From JACQWX01 sp041662295 (GTDB lineage Bacteria > Elusimicrobiota > Elusimicrobia > UBA1565 > UBA9628), in assembly GCA_041662295.1 (NCBI GenBank), contig JBAZSR010000028.1, positions 1 through 26,856 on the forward strand: DNA of 26,856 nt, in the 5' to 3' direction. Both the position numbers and the translations under genes were made by a program. Positions within the stretch are counted from its first letter, which is position 1. Every line of letters begins with the position of its first letter. The notes below the pieces were generated by a model. It saw nothing but the letters and a program-made list of their open reading frames with translations. It was not told where the DNA came from and searched no databases. Positions 7,667 to 17,171 of this stretch are shown piece by piece.

Positions 7667-8511
7667 GGGTCCAGGACGCCAAGGAGAAGGGCTCGAGCTT
7701 CTACCTGGGATTCCTCTTCTTGTCCCGGTCCAAGAGGGAGGCTCTTGCCGCGGTCTACGACTACTGCCGGTACATCGACGATATCGTCGACGACGGCGGG
7801 CTCTCGGCCGAGGCGGCCCGCCGCGAGCTGGGCTTCTGGCACGACGAACTCGACCGGCTCTTCGGCGGGCGGCCGACCCACCCCGTCGCGCTGAGGCTGG
7901 CCCCCCACGTGCGCAGGTTCGCCCTGGCCAGGGAGCCGTTCGTGGAGGTCCTCCGGGGCTGTGAGATGGACCTGGGCCAGGTGCGCTACGAGACCTTCCC
8001 CGAGCTGCGGACCTACATGGCGCGCGTCGCCTCGGCCGTGGGCCTCATCATCGTGGAGATCTTCGGCCACCGCGCGACCCCGCCTGAGCGCCTGCGCGAG
8101 TTCGCCATGGACTTCGGCTACGCCTTCCAGCTCACCAACATCATCCGCGACGTTGGAGCGGACCTCGACAAGGGCCGTGTCTACCTGCCTGCGGAGGACA
8201 TGCGGCAGGCCGGGTGCAGCCTGGAGTCCCTCCTGCGGCGCGAGCGGACCCCCGCGTTTGAGGCCCTCATGGAGGTCCAATACGGCCGGGCCAAGTCCTT
8301 CTATAGGAAAGCGCGGGAGAGCCTCGACCCCGCGGACCGGCCTGCCATGCTGCCGGCCGAGGTCATGGCGCACATCTACGAGGGCCTGCTCGAGGACATC
8401 CGGGACTCGGGCTTCGACGTCCTGGGCGCCCCGCAACGCCAGGGCCTGCTCCGCAAGACGGGCCGGGCGCTCAGGGCCGTCCTCTACAGCCGGGGCCTCT
8501 CAGCTGTCTAG
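7663..8511 (+). CDS. hpnD: Presqualene diphosphate synthase (HpnD-like squalene/phytoene synthase family)
   Basis: It condenses two farnesyl diphosphates head-to-head to presqualene diphosphate at the start of hopanoid or sterol-like lipid synthesis. The 282-aa protein has the two Asp-rich motifs of trans-isoprenyl synthases: DYCRYIDDIVDD (33-44) and NIIRDVGADLDKGRVYLP (from 159). The N-terminal SSFYLGFLFLSRSKREAL resembles HpnD rather than HpnC. The start overlaps obgE (ATGA), so translation is probably coupled. hpnE follows after 9 nt, which supports the squalene assignment over phytoene synthase. No HpnC homologue is present in the window. Confidence 0.88.
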   Translation: MRVQDAKEKGSSFYLGFLFLSRSKREALAAVYDYCRYIDDIVDDGGLSAEAARRELGFWHDELDRLFGGRPTHPVALRLAPHVRRFALAREPFVEVLRGCEMDLGQVRYETFPELRTYMARVASAVGLIIVEIFGHRATPPERLREFAMDFGYAFQLTNIIRDVGADLDKGRVYLPAEDMRQAGCSLESLLRRERTPAFEALMEVQYGRAKSFYRKARESLDPADRPAMLPAEVMAHIYEGLLEDIRDSGFDVLGAPQRQGLLRKTGRALRAVLYSRGLSAV

Positions 8512-8520
8512 GGACGGGGC

Positions 8521-9840
8521 ATGACCTCCGAGCGCTGGGATGCCCTGGTCCTGGGAGGGGGCGTGGCAGGCCTTGCGTGCGCCACGGCCCTTGCCGAAGG
8601 GGGCCAGCGGGTCCTCGTGCTGGAGAAGAGTCCCCATCTTGGCGGCCGTTGCCGCTCTGTCCGGGACCCCGAGACGGGCATCGCTTGGGACAACGGGCCG
8701 CATCTTTTCGCGGGGCGTTGTCACGGGTTGGGCCGGTTCCTCAGCCGTCTGGGCCGGCAGGGGTGTCTGGTGTTCCCGGAGCGCTTCGGCATGGACTTCA
8801 TCGACGCCAGGGGGGCGGATTCGCTCCGGGTCCCGGCGACTTTGGGCAGCCGCTTCGGCCTGCTCTGGGCCGTCTGGAGCCTTCGCGGGTTGGGCGCCGC
8901 GGACAAGTGGGGCACCCTGCGCCTGCGGCGGGCGCTCGCGGCCTCGGACCTCGCGCTCCTCGAGGGCATGACCGCGGCCGTATGGTTCGATTCCCTGGGC
9001 CAGTCGCAGCAGGTGGTTGAGCGCCTGCTCGACCCCCTGTGCCGTGTCCTGCTCAACGAGCCGTCCGGCCGGGTCTCCGCCGCGACCCTGGCCGGGATCC
9101 TCAGGGAGCTGCTCCTGGGCGGGGGGGACGCCATGCGCTTGGGCTGGTCGTCCGTCCCCTTGAGCGAGCTCTACGCGGAGCCGGCCCGGGCCTATGTCGA
9201 GGCCAGGGGCGGGACGGTCCTGACCGCGACCGAGGTCGTCAGGCTCCTGGAGGACGACGGCCGCGTCGTCGGAGCGGCGGACGTGTGGGGCCAGCGGTTC
9301 ATGGCAGGCGCGACGGTCTCGACCTTGCCCCCTTGGGAACTCGGCCGTCTCGAGTTCCCCCGGCGCCTCAGGGGGACGTGGGAGGGGCTGGAGGCGTCCG
9401 CGATGGGAACCGTCCACCTCGACCTCGAGACCCCGGCCTTGGCCGTGCCGGTCGCGGCCGCGGCCGGGACCACGGTCTCATGGCTGCTCGCCCGCCCGGC
9501 CGCCGGCGGGGGTCAGCGCCTGTCCCTGGCCGTGAGCGCGGGCCGCGACGTGCTCCAGGCGTCCGACGCCGCCTTCTTCGACGCCGCCCGGCGCGATTTG
9601 GCCAAGTGTCTCCCGGATTACCAAAAAGCTAGAATAGCCCGCTGGAAGATCGTCAGGGAGCCCGAGGCGCGGCTCAGCCACGCGCCCGGGGTCTTGGAGC
9701 GGCGTCCGCGACCGGGCCGCGTCCTGCCGGGCCTGAGCCTGGCCGGGGACTGGACCAGGACCGGGCAGCCCGCTTCCGTGGAGAGCGCGGCGGCCAGCGG
9801 AGAGCGCGCCGCCAAGGAGCTTATGGAAAGCCATGCTTAA
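8521..9840 (+). CDS. hpnE: Hydroxysqualene dehydroxylase (HpnE-like FAD amine oxidase family)
   Basis: HpnE reduces hydroxysqualene to squalene with FAD. The 439-aa protein starts with the dinucleotide-binding motif VLGGGVAGLACA (10-21), the acidic end of strand 2 at VLVLEK, and GGRCRS. The C-terminus has the FAD-contacting GLSLAGDWTRTGQPASVESA (within 400-425). This pattern occurs in phytoene desaturase and HpnE proteins; adjacency to hpnD and the length favour HpnE. Its end overlaps dcd by 8 nt. Confidence 0.88.
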   Translation: MTSERWDALVLGGGVAGLACATALAEGGQRVLVLEKSPHLGGRCRSVRDPETGIAWDNGPHLFAGRCHGLGRFLSRLGRQGCLVFPERFGMDFIDARGADSLRVPATLGSRFGLLWAVWSLRGLGAADKWGTLRLRRALAASDLALLEGMTAAVWFDSLGQSQQVVERLLDPLCRVLLNEPSGRVSAATLAGILRELLLGGGDAMRLGWSSVPLSELYAEPARAYVEARGGTVLTATEVVRLLEDDGRVVGAADVWGQRFMAGATVSTLPPWELGRLEFPRRLRGTWEGLEASAMGTVHLDLETPALAVPVAAAAGTTVSWLLARPAAGGGQRLSLAVSAGRDVLQASDAAFFDAARRDLAKCLPDYQKARIARWKIVREPEARLSHAPGVLERRPRPGRVLPGLSLAGDWTRTGQPASVESAAASGERAAKELMESHA

Positions 9841-10408
9841 ATCCGACAAGTGGATCCGCAGGATGTGCCGGGAGCACGGGATGATCGACCCCTTCGTGGA
9901 CCGCCAGGACGGCGGGGGCAAGGTGAGCTTCGGCCTCTCGTCGTACGGCTACGATATCCGTGTTTCGGACGAATTCAAGATCTTCACCAACACCTTCGTC
10001 GCGACCGTGGACCCCAAGGCCTTCGACGCCCGGTCCTTCGTGGACTTCAAGGGCGACGTCTGCGTGGTGCCCCCGAACTCCTTCGCCCTGGCCCGCTCCG
10101 TCGAGCGCTTCAACATCCCGCGGAGCGTGCTGGCCATCTGTCTGGGCAAGTCCACCTACGCCCGGTGCGGCATCATCGTCAACGTCACGCCCCTCGAGCC
10201 CACCTGGGCCGGCTACCTCACCATCGAGATTTCCAACACGACGCCGCTCCCGGCCAAGATCTACTCCAACGAGGGCATCGCCCAACTCCTCTTCCTCGAG
10301 AGCGACGAGGTCTGCGAGACGAGCTATGCCGACCGCAAAGGCAAGTACCAGGACCAGGTCGGGGTCGTCGGGCCGCGGATGCTCTCCAAGGCGGCGCGGA
10401 AGGCATAG
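9833..10408 (+). CDS. dcd: dCTP deaminase
   Basis: It converts dCTP to dUTP, the precursor for dTMP. The 191-aa length is normal. Conserved segments are SYGYDIRV, the GKSTYARCGI active-site region, NVTPLEPTWAGYLTIEIS with the catalytic Glu, and SYADRKGKYQDQ near the C-terminus. It begins inside the last codons of hpnE (8-nt overlap), suggesting coupled translation even though the pathways differ. Together with nrdJ it forms part of the dNTP supply encoded here. Confidence 0.95.
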   Translation: MLKSDKWIRRMCREHGMIDPFVDRQDGGGKVSFGLSSYGYDIRVSDEFKIFTNTFVATVDPKAFDARSFVDFKGDVCVVPPNSFALARSVERFNIPRSVLAICLGKSTYARCGIIVNVTPLEPTWAGYLTIEISNTTPLPAKIYSNEGIAQLLFLESDEVCETSYADRKGKYQDQVGVVGPRMLSKAARKA

Positions 10409-10421
10409 CGGAGGAGGCGGC

Positions 10422-11210
10422 GTGAGGGTCCTCGTGTCCGGCCGTTCCATCCTCCTGCCAGGACTGCTCTGCGGCATCCTGGCCTCGTCGGCCGCGGGCC
10501 AGACGCCCCTGGAGGGCGGACATGCCGAGGCTCCCCGTGCTCCTGCCGCGCTGGCGCAGGCGGTCCCTTCCCCGACGCCTGACGACGGCCGGCGCAGGCT
10601 CCTCTCCGAATTGTGGCAGAGGAGGATCCTGGGGCCGGACATGAACCAGCCGTCTCCCGACGACGAGAGGATGCTCGAGCGCGTGCGCAAGGCCGAGGCC
10701 GGAGGGGCCGTGGAGGACCTCCGGGGCCGCGGGATCCCGCTGGCCGGGCTCGTGGCCGAGGCCAAGCTCCCGGGCGACGCCCGCCCGCGGTCCCTGCTCA
10801 CGAAGGAGGGCTGCGAGCGCTGGCTCTTCCTGCGGTCCCAGGACGCCGTCGCTTATTTCGAGCGCAAGGGCGTGGACGCGAAGTGGGTCTTCAAGCTCAG
10901 GGACACGGAGGGCCGTCCCATGTTCCGCTCCGGGGGGCTCCTCACCGAGGCGGGGGACAAGGTCTACCGCCGGGCCTCCCTGGGCATGAAGATGTTCTGG
11001 CTCCTGCCTTCCGGCGAGGTCATGGGCACGCGGCCTCCTCCCAAGAGGCCGGCTCCGGTGCCCATCGCGCCGGCTGTCCTTGCCCCGGCGCAGCAGGCGC
11101 AGCCTCAACCTCAACCGCAGGCAGCGCCTCAGGTCCAGTCCCAACCCCAGCCGCAAACTGCTCCGGCCGCTCCCCAGCCTCCTTCGCAATCCACGCCCGC
11201 AGTGCCCTGA
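10422..11210 (+). CDS. Secreted protein of unknown function with Pro/Gln-rich tail
   Basis: The GTG start is supported by a GGAGG a few bases upstream. The 262-aa product begins with a Sec-type signal peptide (basic MRVLVSGRS, hydrophobic core, AAGQT cleavage region around residue 27). The middle (about 60-205) is charged and mixed. One segment reads DAVAYFERKGVDAKWVFKLR, and Trp/Phe-rich stretches suggest a small globular domain. The last 50 or so residues are low-complexity Pro/Gln/Ala (PQPQPQ repeats), likely an unstructured periplasmic tail. No family recognised. It lies 13 nt after dcd and probably ends that operon. Confidence 0.75.
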   Translation: MRVLVSGRSILLPGLLCGILASSAAGQTPLEGGHAEAPRAPAALAQAVPSPTPDDGRRRLLSELWQRRILGPDMNQPSPDDERMLERVRKAEAGGAVEDLRGRGIPLAGLVAEAKLPGDARPRSLLTKEGCERWLFLRSQDAVAYFERKGVDAKWVFKLRDTEGRPMFRSGGLLTEAGDKVYRRASLGMKMFWLLPSGEVMGTRPPPKRPAPVPIAPAVLAPAQQAQPQPQPQAAPQVQSQPQPQTAPAAPQPPSQSTPAVP

Positions 11211-11224
11211 CCCTGGCAGGAAGG

Positions 11225-11253
11225 TTTTGAGGTCGCAGAATGCGACCACAAAA
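11225..11253 (+). repeat. Palindromic hairpin in the gap upstream of the ORF6N gene
   Basis: TTTTG-A-GGTCGCA pairs with TGCGACC-A-CAAAA around a GAA loop: 12 paired bases with one A·A mismatch. The first 15 nt recur at 11291-11305. It lies 14 nt after the secreted-protein stop, so it could act in 3'-end formation, but no T run follows. Confidence 0.6.
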
Positions 11254-11290
11254 AGGCGTGCGGATATATAAATAAAACAAGATTCCCTGT

Positions 11291-11305
11291 TTTTGAGGTC
11301 GCAGA
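11291..11305 (+). repeat. Second copy of the 15-nt direct repeat TTTTGAGGTCGCAGA
   Basis: Exact copy of 11225-11239, 66 nt downstream. The second arm of the palindrome is absent here. The AT-rich stretch between the copies contrasts with surrounding GC-rich DNA. Confidence 0.75.
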
Positions 11306-11345
11306 CGGATACGTGGGAAAGGGAACAAATTCGCGGCCTCGCTCG

Positions 11346-11351
11346 TATAAT
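11346..11351 (+). promoter_or_regulatory. -10 box immediately before the ORF6N gene
   Basis: A perfect TATAAT ends 4 nt before the ATG at 11356. No good -35 or Shine-Dalgarno is seen. It suggests a leaderless or near-leaderless transcript. Confidence 0.5.
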
Positions 11352-11355
11352 GTTT

Positions 11356-11892
11356 ATGAGCTTCCCTCTGATGCCGGTGGATCCTGATTCCCCGATTCAT
11401 TACGTCCGTGGCGTTCGTGTCATGCTGGATCGTGATTTGGCAAGGATTTACGGAGTGAGCACGAAGCGGCTCAATGAGGCGGTTCGACGGAACCGCGACC
11501 GATTCCCTGAGGATTTCATGTTCCAACTGACGGAGAAGGAGGTCAAAGTGTTGGATCTGAGGGAAACGCGGGGCGGTCCAGGTGGTCGGCGATATCTACC
11601 CCACGCCTTCACGGAGCATGGGGCAGTGATGCTTGCTGGAGTGTTGTCGACCCCATTCGCGGTTCAAGCGAGCATCGCAATCGCAAGGGCATTCATCCGC
11701 TTGCGCGAGGTCCTGTCCGGCAATAAGGAGCTTGCCGGCAAACTTGCCGAACTCGAACGGCGTATCGAGGGTCATGATGGCGAGATCCAGGGGCGCTTCT
11801 CCGCCATCCGGAGCCTCATGAATCCGCCGGATGATTCCCCGAAGAAAGTGATCGGATTCCATCCTTCGCACGGCGACCCTGCGGAGGGATAG
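11356..11892 (+). CDS. ORF6N domain protein (KilA-N-like, phage/mobile-DNA type)
   Basis: The 178-aa protein carries an ORF6N DNA-binding domain, about residues 10-115: VRGVRVMLDRDLARIYGV, TKRLNEAVRRNRDRFPEDFM, YLPHAFTEHGAVML and ARAFIRLRE. Such proteins occur in phages, prophages and as stand-alone chromosomal genes of unclear role. A coiled-coil-like C-terminal segment (LAGKLAELERRIEGH) follows, then a Pro-rich tail. The start is uncertain: ATG 11356 is chosen because TATAAT ends 4 nt upstream; ATG 11350 overlaps that box. The AT-richer DNA and direct repeats just upstream suggest an acquired gene placed between the dcd operon and rplM. Confidence 0.85.
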   Translation: MSFPLMPVDPDSPIHYVRGVRVMLDRDLARIYGVSTKRLNEAVRRNRDRFPEDFMFQLTEKEVKVLDLRETRGGPGGRRYLPHAFTEHGAVMLAGVLSTPFAVQASIAIARAFIRLREVLSGNKELAGKLAELERRIEGHDGEIQGRFSAIRSLMNPPDDSPKKVIGFHPSHGDPAEG

Positions 11893-11899
11893 GTCGGCC

Positions 11900-11929
11900 T
11901 TGCCGTCGTGCCCGACGATAATGTATGAT
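11900..11929 (+). promoter_or_regulatory. rplM promoter, predicted leaderless start
   Basis: TTGCCG (11900-11905), an 18-nt spacer and TATGAT (11924-11929). Only six bases (TTCACC) separate the -10 from the rplM ATG, so transcription should begin at or within a base or two of the start codon. Confidence 0.65.
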
Positions 11930-11935
11930 TTCACC

Positions 11936-12364
11936 ATGACTCAGAAAACCACTCTGACGGACCCCCGCCGGGCCGCCGAGACCCGGAAGTGGCATCATCT
12001 GGACGCCAAGGGGCAGGTCCTCGGCCGGATGGCCACGCGCGTGGCCACGCTCCTGCGCGGCAAGCACAAGGTCGAGTACACCCCCTCCACCGACTGCGGC
12101 GACTTCGTCGTCGTCATCAACGCCAAAGAGATCAAGCTCACGGGCGACAAGCTCAGGCAGAAGACCTATTTCCGGCACTCCGGCTACGCGCGCGGCGCGC
12201 ACGTCACTCCCTTGTTCCGCATGATGGAGAAGGACCCCCGCAAGGTCGTGGCCCTGGCCGTCAAGCGGATGATCCCTCACAACCGGCTGCGCGACCGGCA
12301 GATGACGCGCCTGCGCATCTTCGTCGACGCGAAGAATCCCTTCGTCACCAAGGTCAAAGCATGA
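11936..12364 (+). CDS. rplM: 50S ribosomal protein L13
   Basis: An early-assembling large-subunit protein of 142 aa, the normal length. Typical features are RKWHHLDAKGQVLGRMATRVA, VVINAKEIKLTGDKL, YFRHSGY and VKRMIPHNRLRDRQ (L13 usually has GMLP here; the Met-Ile-Pro variant is mild). No Shine-Dalgarno precedes the ATG, consistent with the predicted leaderless promoter. The stop overlaps the rpsI start (ATGA), the usual rplM-rpsI pair. Confidence 0.96.
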   Translation: MTQKTTLTDPRRAAETRKWHHLDAKGQVLGRMATRVATLLRGKHKVEYTPSTDCGDFVVVINAKEIKLTGDKLRQKTYFRHSGYARGAHVTPLFRMMEKDPRKVVALAVKRMIPHNRLRDRQMTRLRIFVDAKNPFVTKVKA

Positions 12365-12768
12365 ACCCAACCGCCACGCCGCAAGTCAGGGCCACAGGCC
12401 GCCGCAAGTGCTCGGTCGCCCAGGTCCGCCTCATCCCCCAGGGTGAGGGCAAGGTCACGATCAACGCCCGGCCCGTCGAGGAGTTCTTCCGCGGGCAGGA
12501 CCGCCGCCTGCGCGACGTGCTCGCGCCCATCGCCGTGGTCGAGGAAGCCAAGAAGTTCAACTTCGCGGTCAAGGTCTTCGGCGGCGGCGTGACGGGGCAG
12601 GCCGGCGCGGTGCGCCACGCCATCTCGCGCGCCCTCGTCAAGCTCGACACGAAGAACAAGAAGCCGCTGAAGGTCGAGGGGTTCCTGACCCGGGACTCGC
12701 GCATGGTCGAGCGCAAGAAGTCCGGCCAGCCCAAGGCCCGCAAACGCTTCCAGTACTCGAAGCGGTAA
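12361..12768 (+). CDS. rpsI: 30S ribosomal protein S9
   Basis: S9 sits at the small-subunit head, with its C-terminal tail reaching the P-site tRNA. The 135-aa protein has TGRRKCSVAQVRLIPQGEG at the N-terminus, GGGVTGQAGAVRHAISRAL in the middle, FLTRDSRMVERKK, and the invariant basic tail ending QYSKR. Translation is coupled to rplM through a 4-nt overlap. Confidence 0.97.
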   Translation: MNPTATPQVRATGRRKCSVAQVRLIPQGEGKVTINARPVEEFFRGQDRRLRDVLAPIAVVEEAKKFNFAVKVFGGGVTGQAGAVRHAISRALVKLDTKNKKPLKVEGFLTRDSRMVERKKSGQPKARKRFQYSKR

Positions 12769-12784
12769 TCCGGCAGGTGCAGGT

Positions 12785-12821
12785 GGCCCCGGCTGTCTCG
12801 TCTTCGGAGGCACCCGGGGCC
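12785..12821 (+). terminator. Possible hairpin terminator after rpsI
   Basis: GGCCCCGG (12785-12792) is complementary to CCGGGGCC (12814-12821) across a 21-nt loop; a smaller alternative hairpin (GAGGC/GCCTC) overlaps the right arm. Only short T stretches follow. The fit to an intrinsic terminator is modest. Confidence 0.35.
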
Positions 12822-12850
12822 TCTTGCCGTCCGCTTCCAGGCATGCGCCC

Positions 12851-13156
12851 ATGACGGAGAAGGTGAGGATCCGCGGCCTGGGCGTGCTCGCGGCCGCGAT
12901 CTTCGGCGGGTGGGGCGCGCTCACGACCCTCAAGGGGCTCTTCGACCTCTTCATCGGCGAGCCCGAGGCCAACCTCTACGCTCCCGAGCCCTGGGCCTTT
13001 GTCACGCGGGAGCAATGGCTCCGCTACGGCGGCTTCGAGCTGGCCTACGGAGCCGCGTGCCTCGCCCTGGGCTGGGTCCTCCTGCGCTACAGCCGATTCC
13101 TCCCCGAGACCCTGGAGCGCGAGCGCCGGGACCCGGAATTCCAGCTGTTCGAATAG
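12851..13156 (+). CDS. Small two-helix membrane protein of unknown function
   Basis: The 101-aa protein has two predicted membrane segments: about residues 8-32 (LGVLAAAIFGGWGALTTLKG onward) and about 66-84 (AYGAACLALGWVLLRYS). The stretch between them is acidic and aromatic. The C-terminus is charged (ERERRDPEFQLFE) and probably cytoplasmic. No family recognised. ATG 12851 is preferred over the upstream ATG 12824, which would add nine residues unrelated to a membrane protein start. asnB begins 6 nt after its stop. Confidence 0.7.
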   Translation: MTEKVRIRGLGVLAAAIFGGWGALTTLKGLFDLFIGEPEANLYAPEPWAFVTREQWLRYGGFELAYGAACLALGWVLLRYSRFLPETLERERRDPEFQLFE

Positions 13157-13162
13157 CCGCGT

Positions 13163-15024
<1,862 letters not shown>

Positions 15025-15028
<4 letters not shown>

Positions 15029-15660
15029 TCTTCGACCGCCTCGTCCTCTGGCTCAACAAGAGGGCTGTCCGCCGCAAGATGGACCGGGTCTTCTCGCGCA
15101 AGGAGGATCCCTACGGCTACAGGGAACTCCCCTACGAACTCGAGCGCCTCAAGGCCATGGAGGCGAGTCTCGGGGACCGCTCTTATGAGCAGGGCCTCGA
15201 GATCGGCTGTGCCGAGGGCGTGTTCACCGAAAGGATGGCCAAGCGCGTCAAGCGCATGACCGGGCTTGACGTCTCGCCCGTGGCTCTGGCCCGCGCCCGC
15301 GAGCGCCTGGCCGGAAAGCCCGGAGTCGAGTTCGTGGAAGCGGACGTGCGCTCTTGGCCCGGGCCGAGTCCGGGATCCTGCGACCTCATCGTGGTGGGAG
15401 ACGTGCTCTATTACCTCGACAAGCCCATGGTGGGGGCCGCCTTTGAGGAGGCCTTCGGTCGGATCAGGAGCTGGCTCGCCCCTGGAGGCCTGCTCGTCCT
15501 GGCCCACGGGTTCGGGACCCCTGAGCAGAGGCTCGTCCGCGAGGGCTACCGCCGCCGTTTCGAGGCCCTGGGCTTGAGGCTCGTGGGCGAGAAGGCCGTG
15601 GGCGACCCCGCGTCCTCGGGCGGGGTGCGCTGCCTCGTGTCCTGCCTCTCGGAGGGCTGA
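15025..15660 (+). CDS. SAM-dependent methyltransferase (NodS-like)
   Basis: The 211-aa protein is a class I SAM methyltransferase. Motif I is LEIGCAEGVF (58-67), the acidic residue after strand 2 lies in TGLDVSP, and the post-II region is DLIVVGDVLYYLDKP. The N-terminal DPYGYRELPYELERLKAM resembles NodS and related small-molecule or sugar methyltransferases. The start is TTG at 15025: GGAGG (15012-15016) lies 8 nt upstream and the overlap with the asnB stop indicates coupling. Substrate unknown. Confidence 0.82.
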
Positions 15661-16298
15661 TGTTCCGCGACCGCCGCGACGCCGGCCGGGCGCTCGCCGA
15701 GCGCCTCCTTGCGCTCGCCAAAGAGAAACCCTTCGTCCTCGGACTGCAGAGGGGCGGGGTCCCGGTGGCCTACGAGATCGCCAAGGCCCTGGCCGCCCCG
15801 CTCGACGTGATCGTGGTGCGCAAGCTCGGCGCTCCGAACCAGCCTGAGCTGGCCGTGGGCAGTGTCTGCCTGGGCCTGCCGGAGCCCGTGCTCTACGAGG
15901 ACCTCATCCGCCGGCTCGCGGTGCCCAAGAGGCACCTCGACGCCGAGATCGCGGCGGCCCGCGCCGAGGCCGAGCGCCACAACAAGGTCTTCAGGGAGGA
16001 CCGGCCTTTCCCTGACCTCGCGGGCAGGACCGTGGTGGTCGCTGACGACGGCCTGGCCACGGGCATGTCCATGAAGGCCGCGCTCGAGGCCCTGCGAAGG
16101 CTCCCGACCGGGAGGCTCGTGGCGGCCGTGCCGGTCGCCTCGCCCGAGGGCCTGCGGGTCCTGGAGGGCCTGGCCGACGAGGTCGTCTGCCTTTCCGCGC
16201 CCTGGGACTTCATGTCCGTGAGCGGCTATTACGCCGACTTCTCCCAAGTCAGCGACGACGAGGTCCTAGCTCTGCTCAAAGGTGATCCTGCGCATTGA
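15660..16298 (+). CDS. Phosphoribosyltransferase-fold protein
   Basis: The 212-aa protein has the type I PRTase fold. The PRPP-binding loop is VVVADDGLATGMSMKAA (125-141), with the Asp-Asp pair at 129-130. The N-terminal part LGLQRGGVPVAYEIAKAL (27-44) and the VVRKLGAP loop fit the predicted-phosphoribosyltransferase group often found fused to or beside alpha/beta hydrolases. Its substrate is not known; base salvage is one option, and many members have no shown activity. Its ATG overlaps the methyltransferase stop by 1 nt (TGATG). The next promoter's -35 overlaps its own stop codon. Confidence 0.85.
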   Translation: MFRDRRDAGRALAERLLALAKEKPFVLGLQRGGVPVAYEIAKALAAPLDVIVVRKLGAPNQPELAVGSVCLGLPEPVLYEDLIRRLAVPKRHLDAEIAAARAEAERHNKVFREDRPFPDLAGRTVVVADDGLATGMSMKAALEALRRLPTGRLVAAVPVASPEGLRVLEGLADEVVCLSAPWDFMSVSGYYADFSQVSDDEVLALLKGDPAH

Positions 16299-16323
16299 CA
16301 CGGCGTAGGTCGAATGTGATAAT
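16295..16323 (+). promoter_or_regulatory. Strong sigma70-type promoter of the lipoprotein-caspase cluster
   Basis: TTGACA (16295-16300), a 17-nt spacer and GATAAT (16318-16323), the latter preceded by TGT as an extended -10. The -35 overlaps the stop of the phosphoribosyltransferase gene. The predicted leader is about 34 nt and contains a GGAGG before the ATG at 16364. Confidence 0.75.
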
Positions 16324-16363
16324 GCTCGGGACGGTCGATTTGAATCCGCTTATGGAGGCGAGC

Positions 16364-16744
16364 ATGAAGAAGGCGAACATTTTCGTGGCTTTGGCCGCAG
16401 GGGCGCTCGTGTCGTTGGCCGGCACCGGCTGCACCGTGATCCACACCTCGTTCCCGGTGGCCCAGTCCCACTTCGACTACCCGAACAGCAACGTCACTCC
16501 CCTGGGCCACGTGAAGGGCACGGCCACGGCCTCAGGGCTCATGCCGACCTTGCAGGACGCGGACATGGAGGAGAAGGCCATCGCCGCGGCGCTCGCCCAG
16601 AAGGGAGGCGACATCCTCGTGGACTACCACATGACGACCGACGTGAAGATGATCCCGCTCCTCGTCATCAATCTCTACGTGACCACCCTGACCGTGGAAG
16701 GGACGGCCGTGAAGATGGAGATCGGCAAGCAGGTCCTCCACTGA
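16364..16744 (+). CDS. Small lipoprotein, first of a paralogous pair
   Basis: The 126-aa protein has an N-terminal export signal (MKKANIF, a hydrophobic stretch, Cys27 in LAGTGC). The lipobox is imperfect because Thr-Gly precede the Cys after LAG. The body carries FDYPNSNVTPLG and LAQKGGDILVDY, both repeated in the next protein. The C-terminal half is hydrophobic with alternating beta pattern. The family is not firmly recognised; it resembles small TRL-like lipoproteins in general shape. GGAGG lies 7 nt upstream of the ATG. Confidence 0.8.
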   Translation: MKKANIFVALAAGALVSLAGTGCTVIHTSFPVAQSHFDYPNSNVTPLGHVKGTATASGLMPTLQDADMEEKAIAAALAQKGGDILVDYHMTTDVKMIPLLVINLYVTTLTVEGTAVKMEIGKQVLH

Positions 16745-16777
16745 CCCGTGGGCACCACTAGACAAAGGAGAACGACC

Positions 16778-17164
16778 ATGAAGACCCTCAAAGCTTTGAA
16801 CCTCTGCGGCCCCCTGCTGGCGGCGCTCGTCGTCGCGTCCGTGTCCGGCTGCACCATGAAGATGGGCCTGCGCAACACGAACACCAAGTTCGTCTACCCC
16901 AACAGCAACGTGACGCCCTTGGGCCCGGTGAAGGCCGCGACCGAGCAGCGCTTCACCGTCTTCTCCGCCGCGATGTTCGACGCCAAGGAGATCGACGAGA
17001 CCATCGCGAAGGCTCTCGCTCAGAAGGGCGGGGACGTGCTCGTCAACAGCAAGATCGTGTATAAGGTGACCTTGATCCCCATCATCCTGCCCTTCATGTT
17101 CAGCTCCTACGAGGTGGAGGGCATGGCCGCCAAGATGGTGGTCGGCAAGCAGGAACTGCAGTAA
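16778..17164 (+). CDS. Small lipoprotein, second of a paralogous pair
   Basis: The 128-aa protein has a clean lipoprotein signal (MKTLKALNL, hydrophobic core, lipobox VSGC with Cys25). It shares YPNSNVTPLG near residue 40, LAQKGGDVLV near residue 85, and the ending VEGMAAKMVVGKQELQ with its upstream neighbour, so the pair arose by tandem duplication. AAGGAG lies 8 nt before the ATG. It is 7 nt from the caspase-fold gene and presumably in the same transcript. Confidence 0.8.
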   Translation: MKTLKALNLCGPLLAALVVASVSGCTMKMGLRNTNTKFVYPNSNVTPLGPVKAATEQRFTVFSAAMFDAKEIDETIAKALAQKGGDVLVNSKIVYKVTLIPIILPFMFSSYEVEGMAAKMVVGKQELQ

Positions 17165-17171
17165 GGCCGGG

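Noticed and set aside
7663..8511. Phytoene synthase (crtB) assignment, with the next gene as phytoene desaturase
   Set aside because: Length, the N-terminal motif and pairing with an HpnE-type dehydroxylase fit squalene synthesis better, though the families are related.
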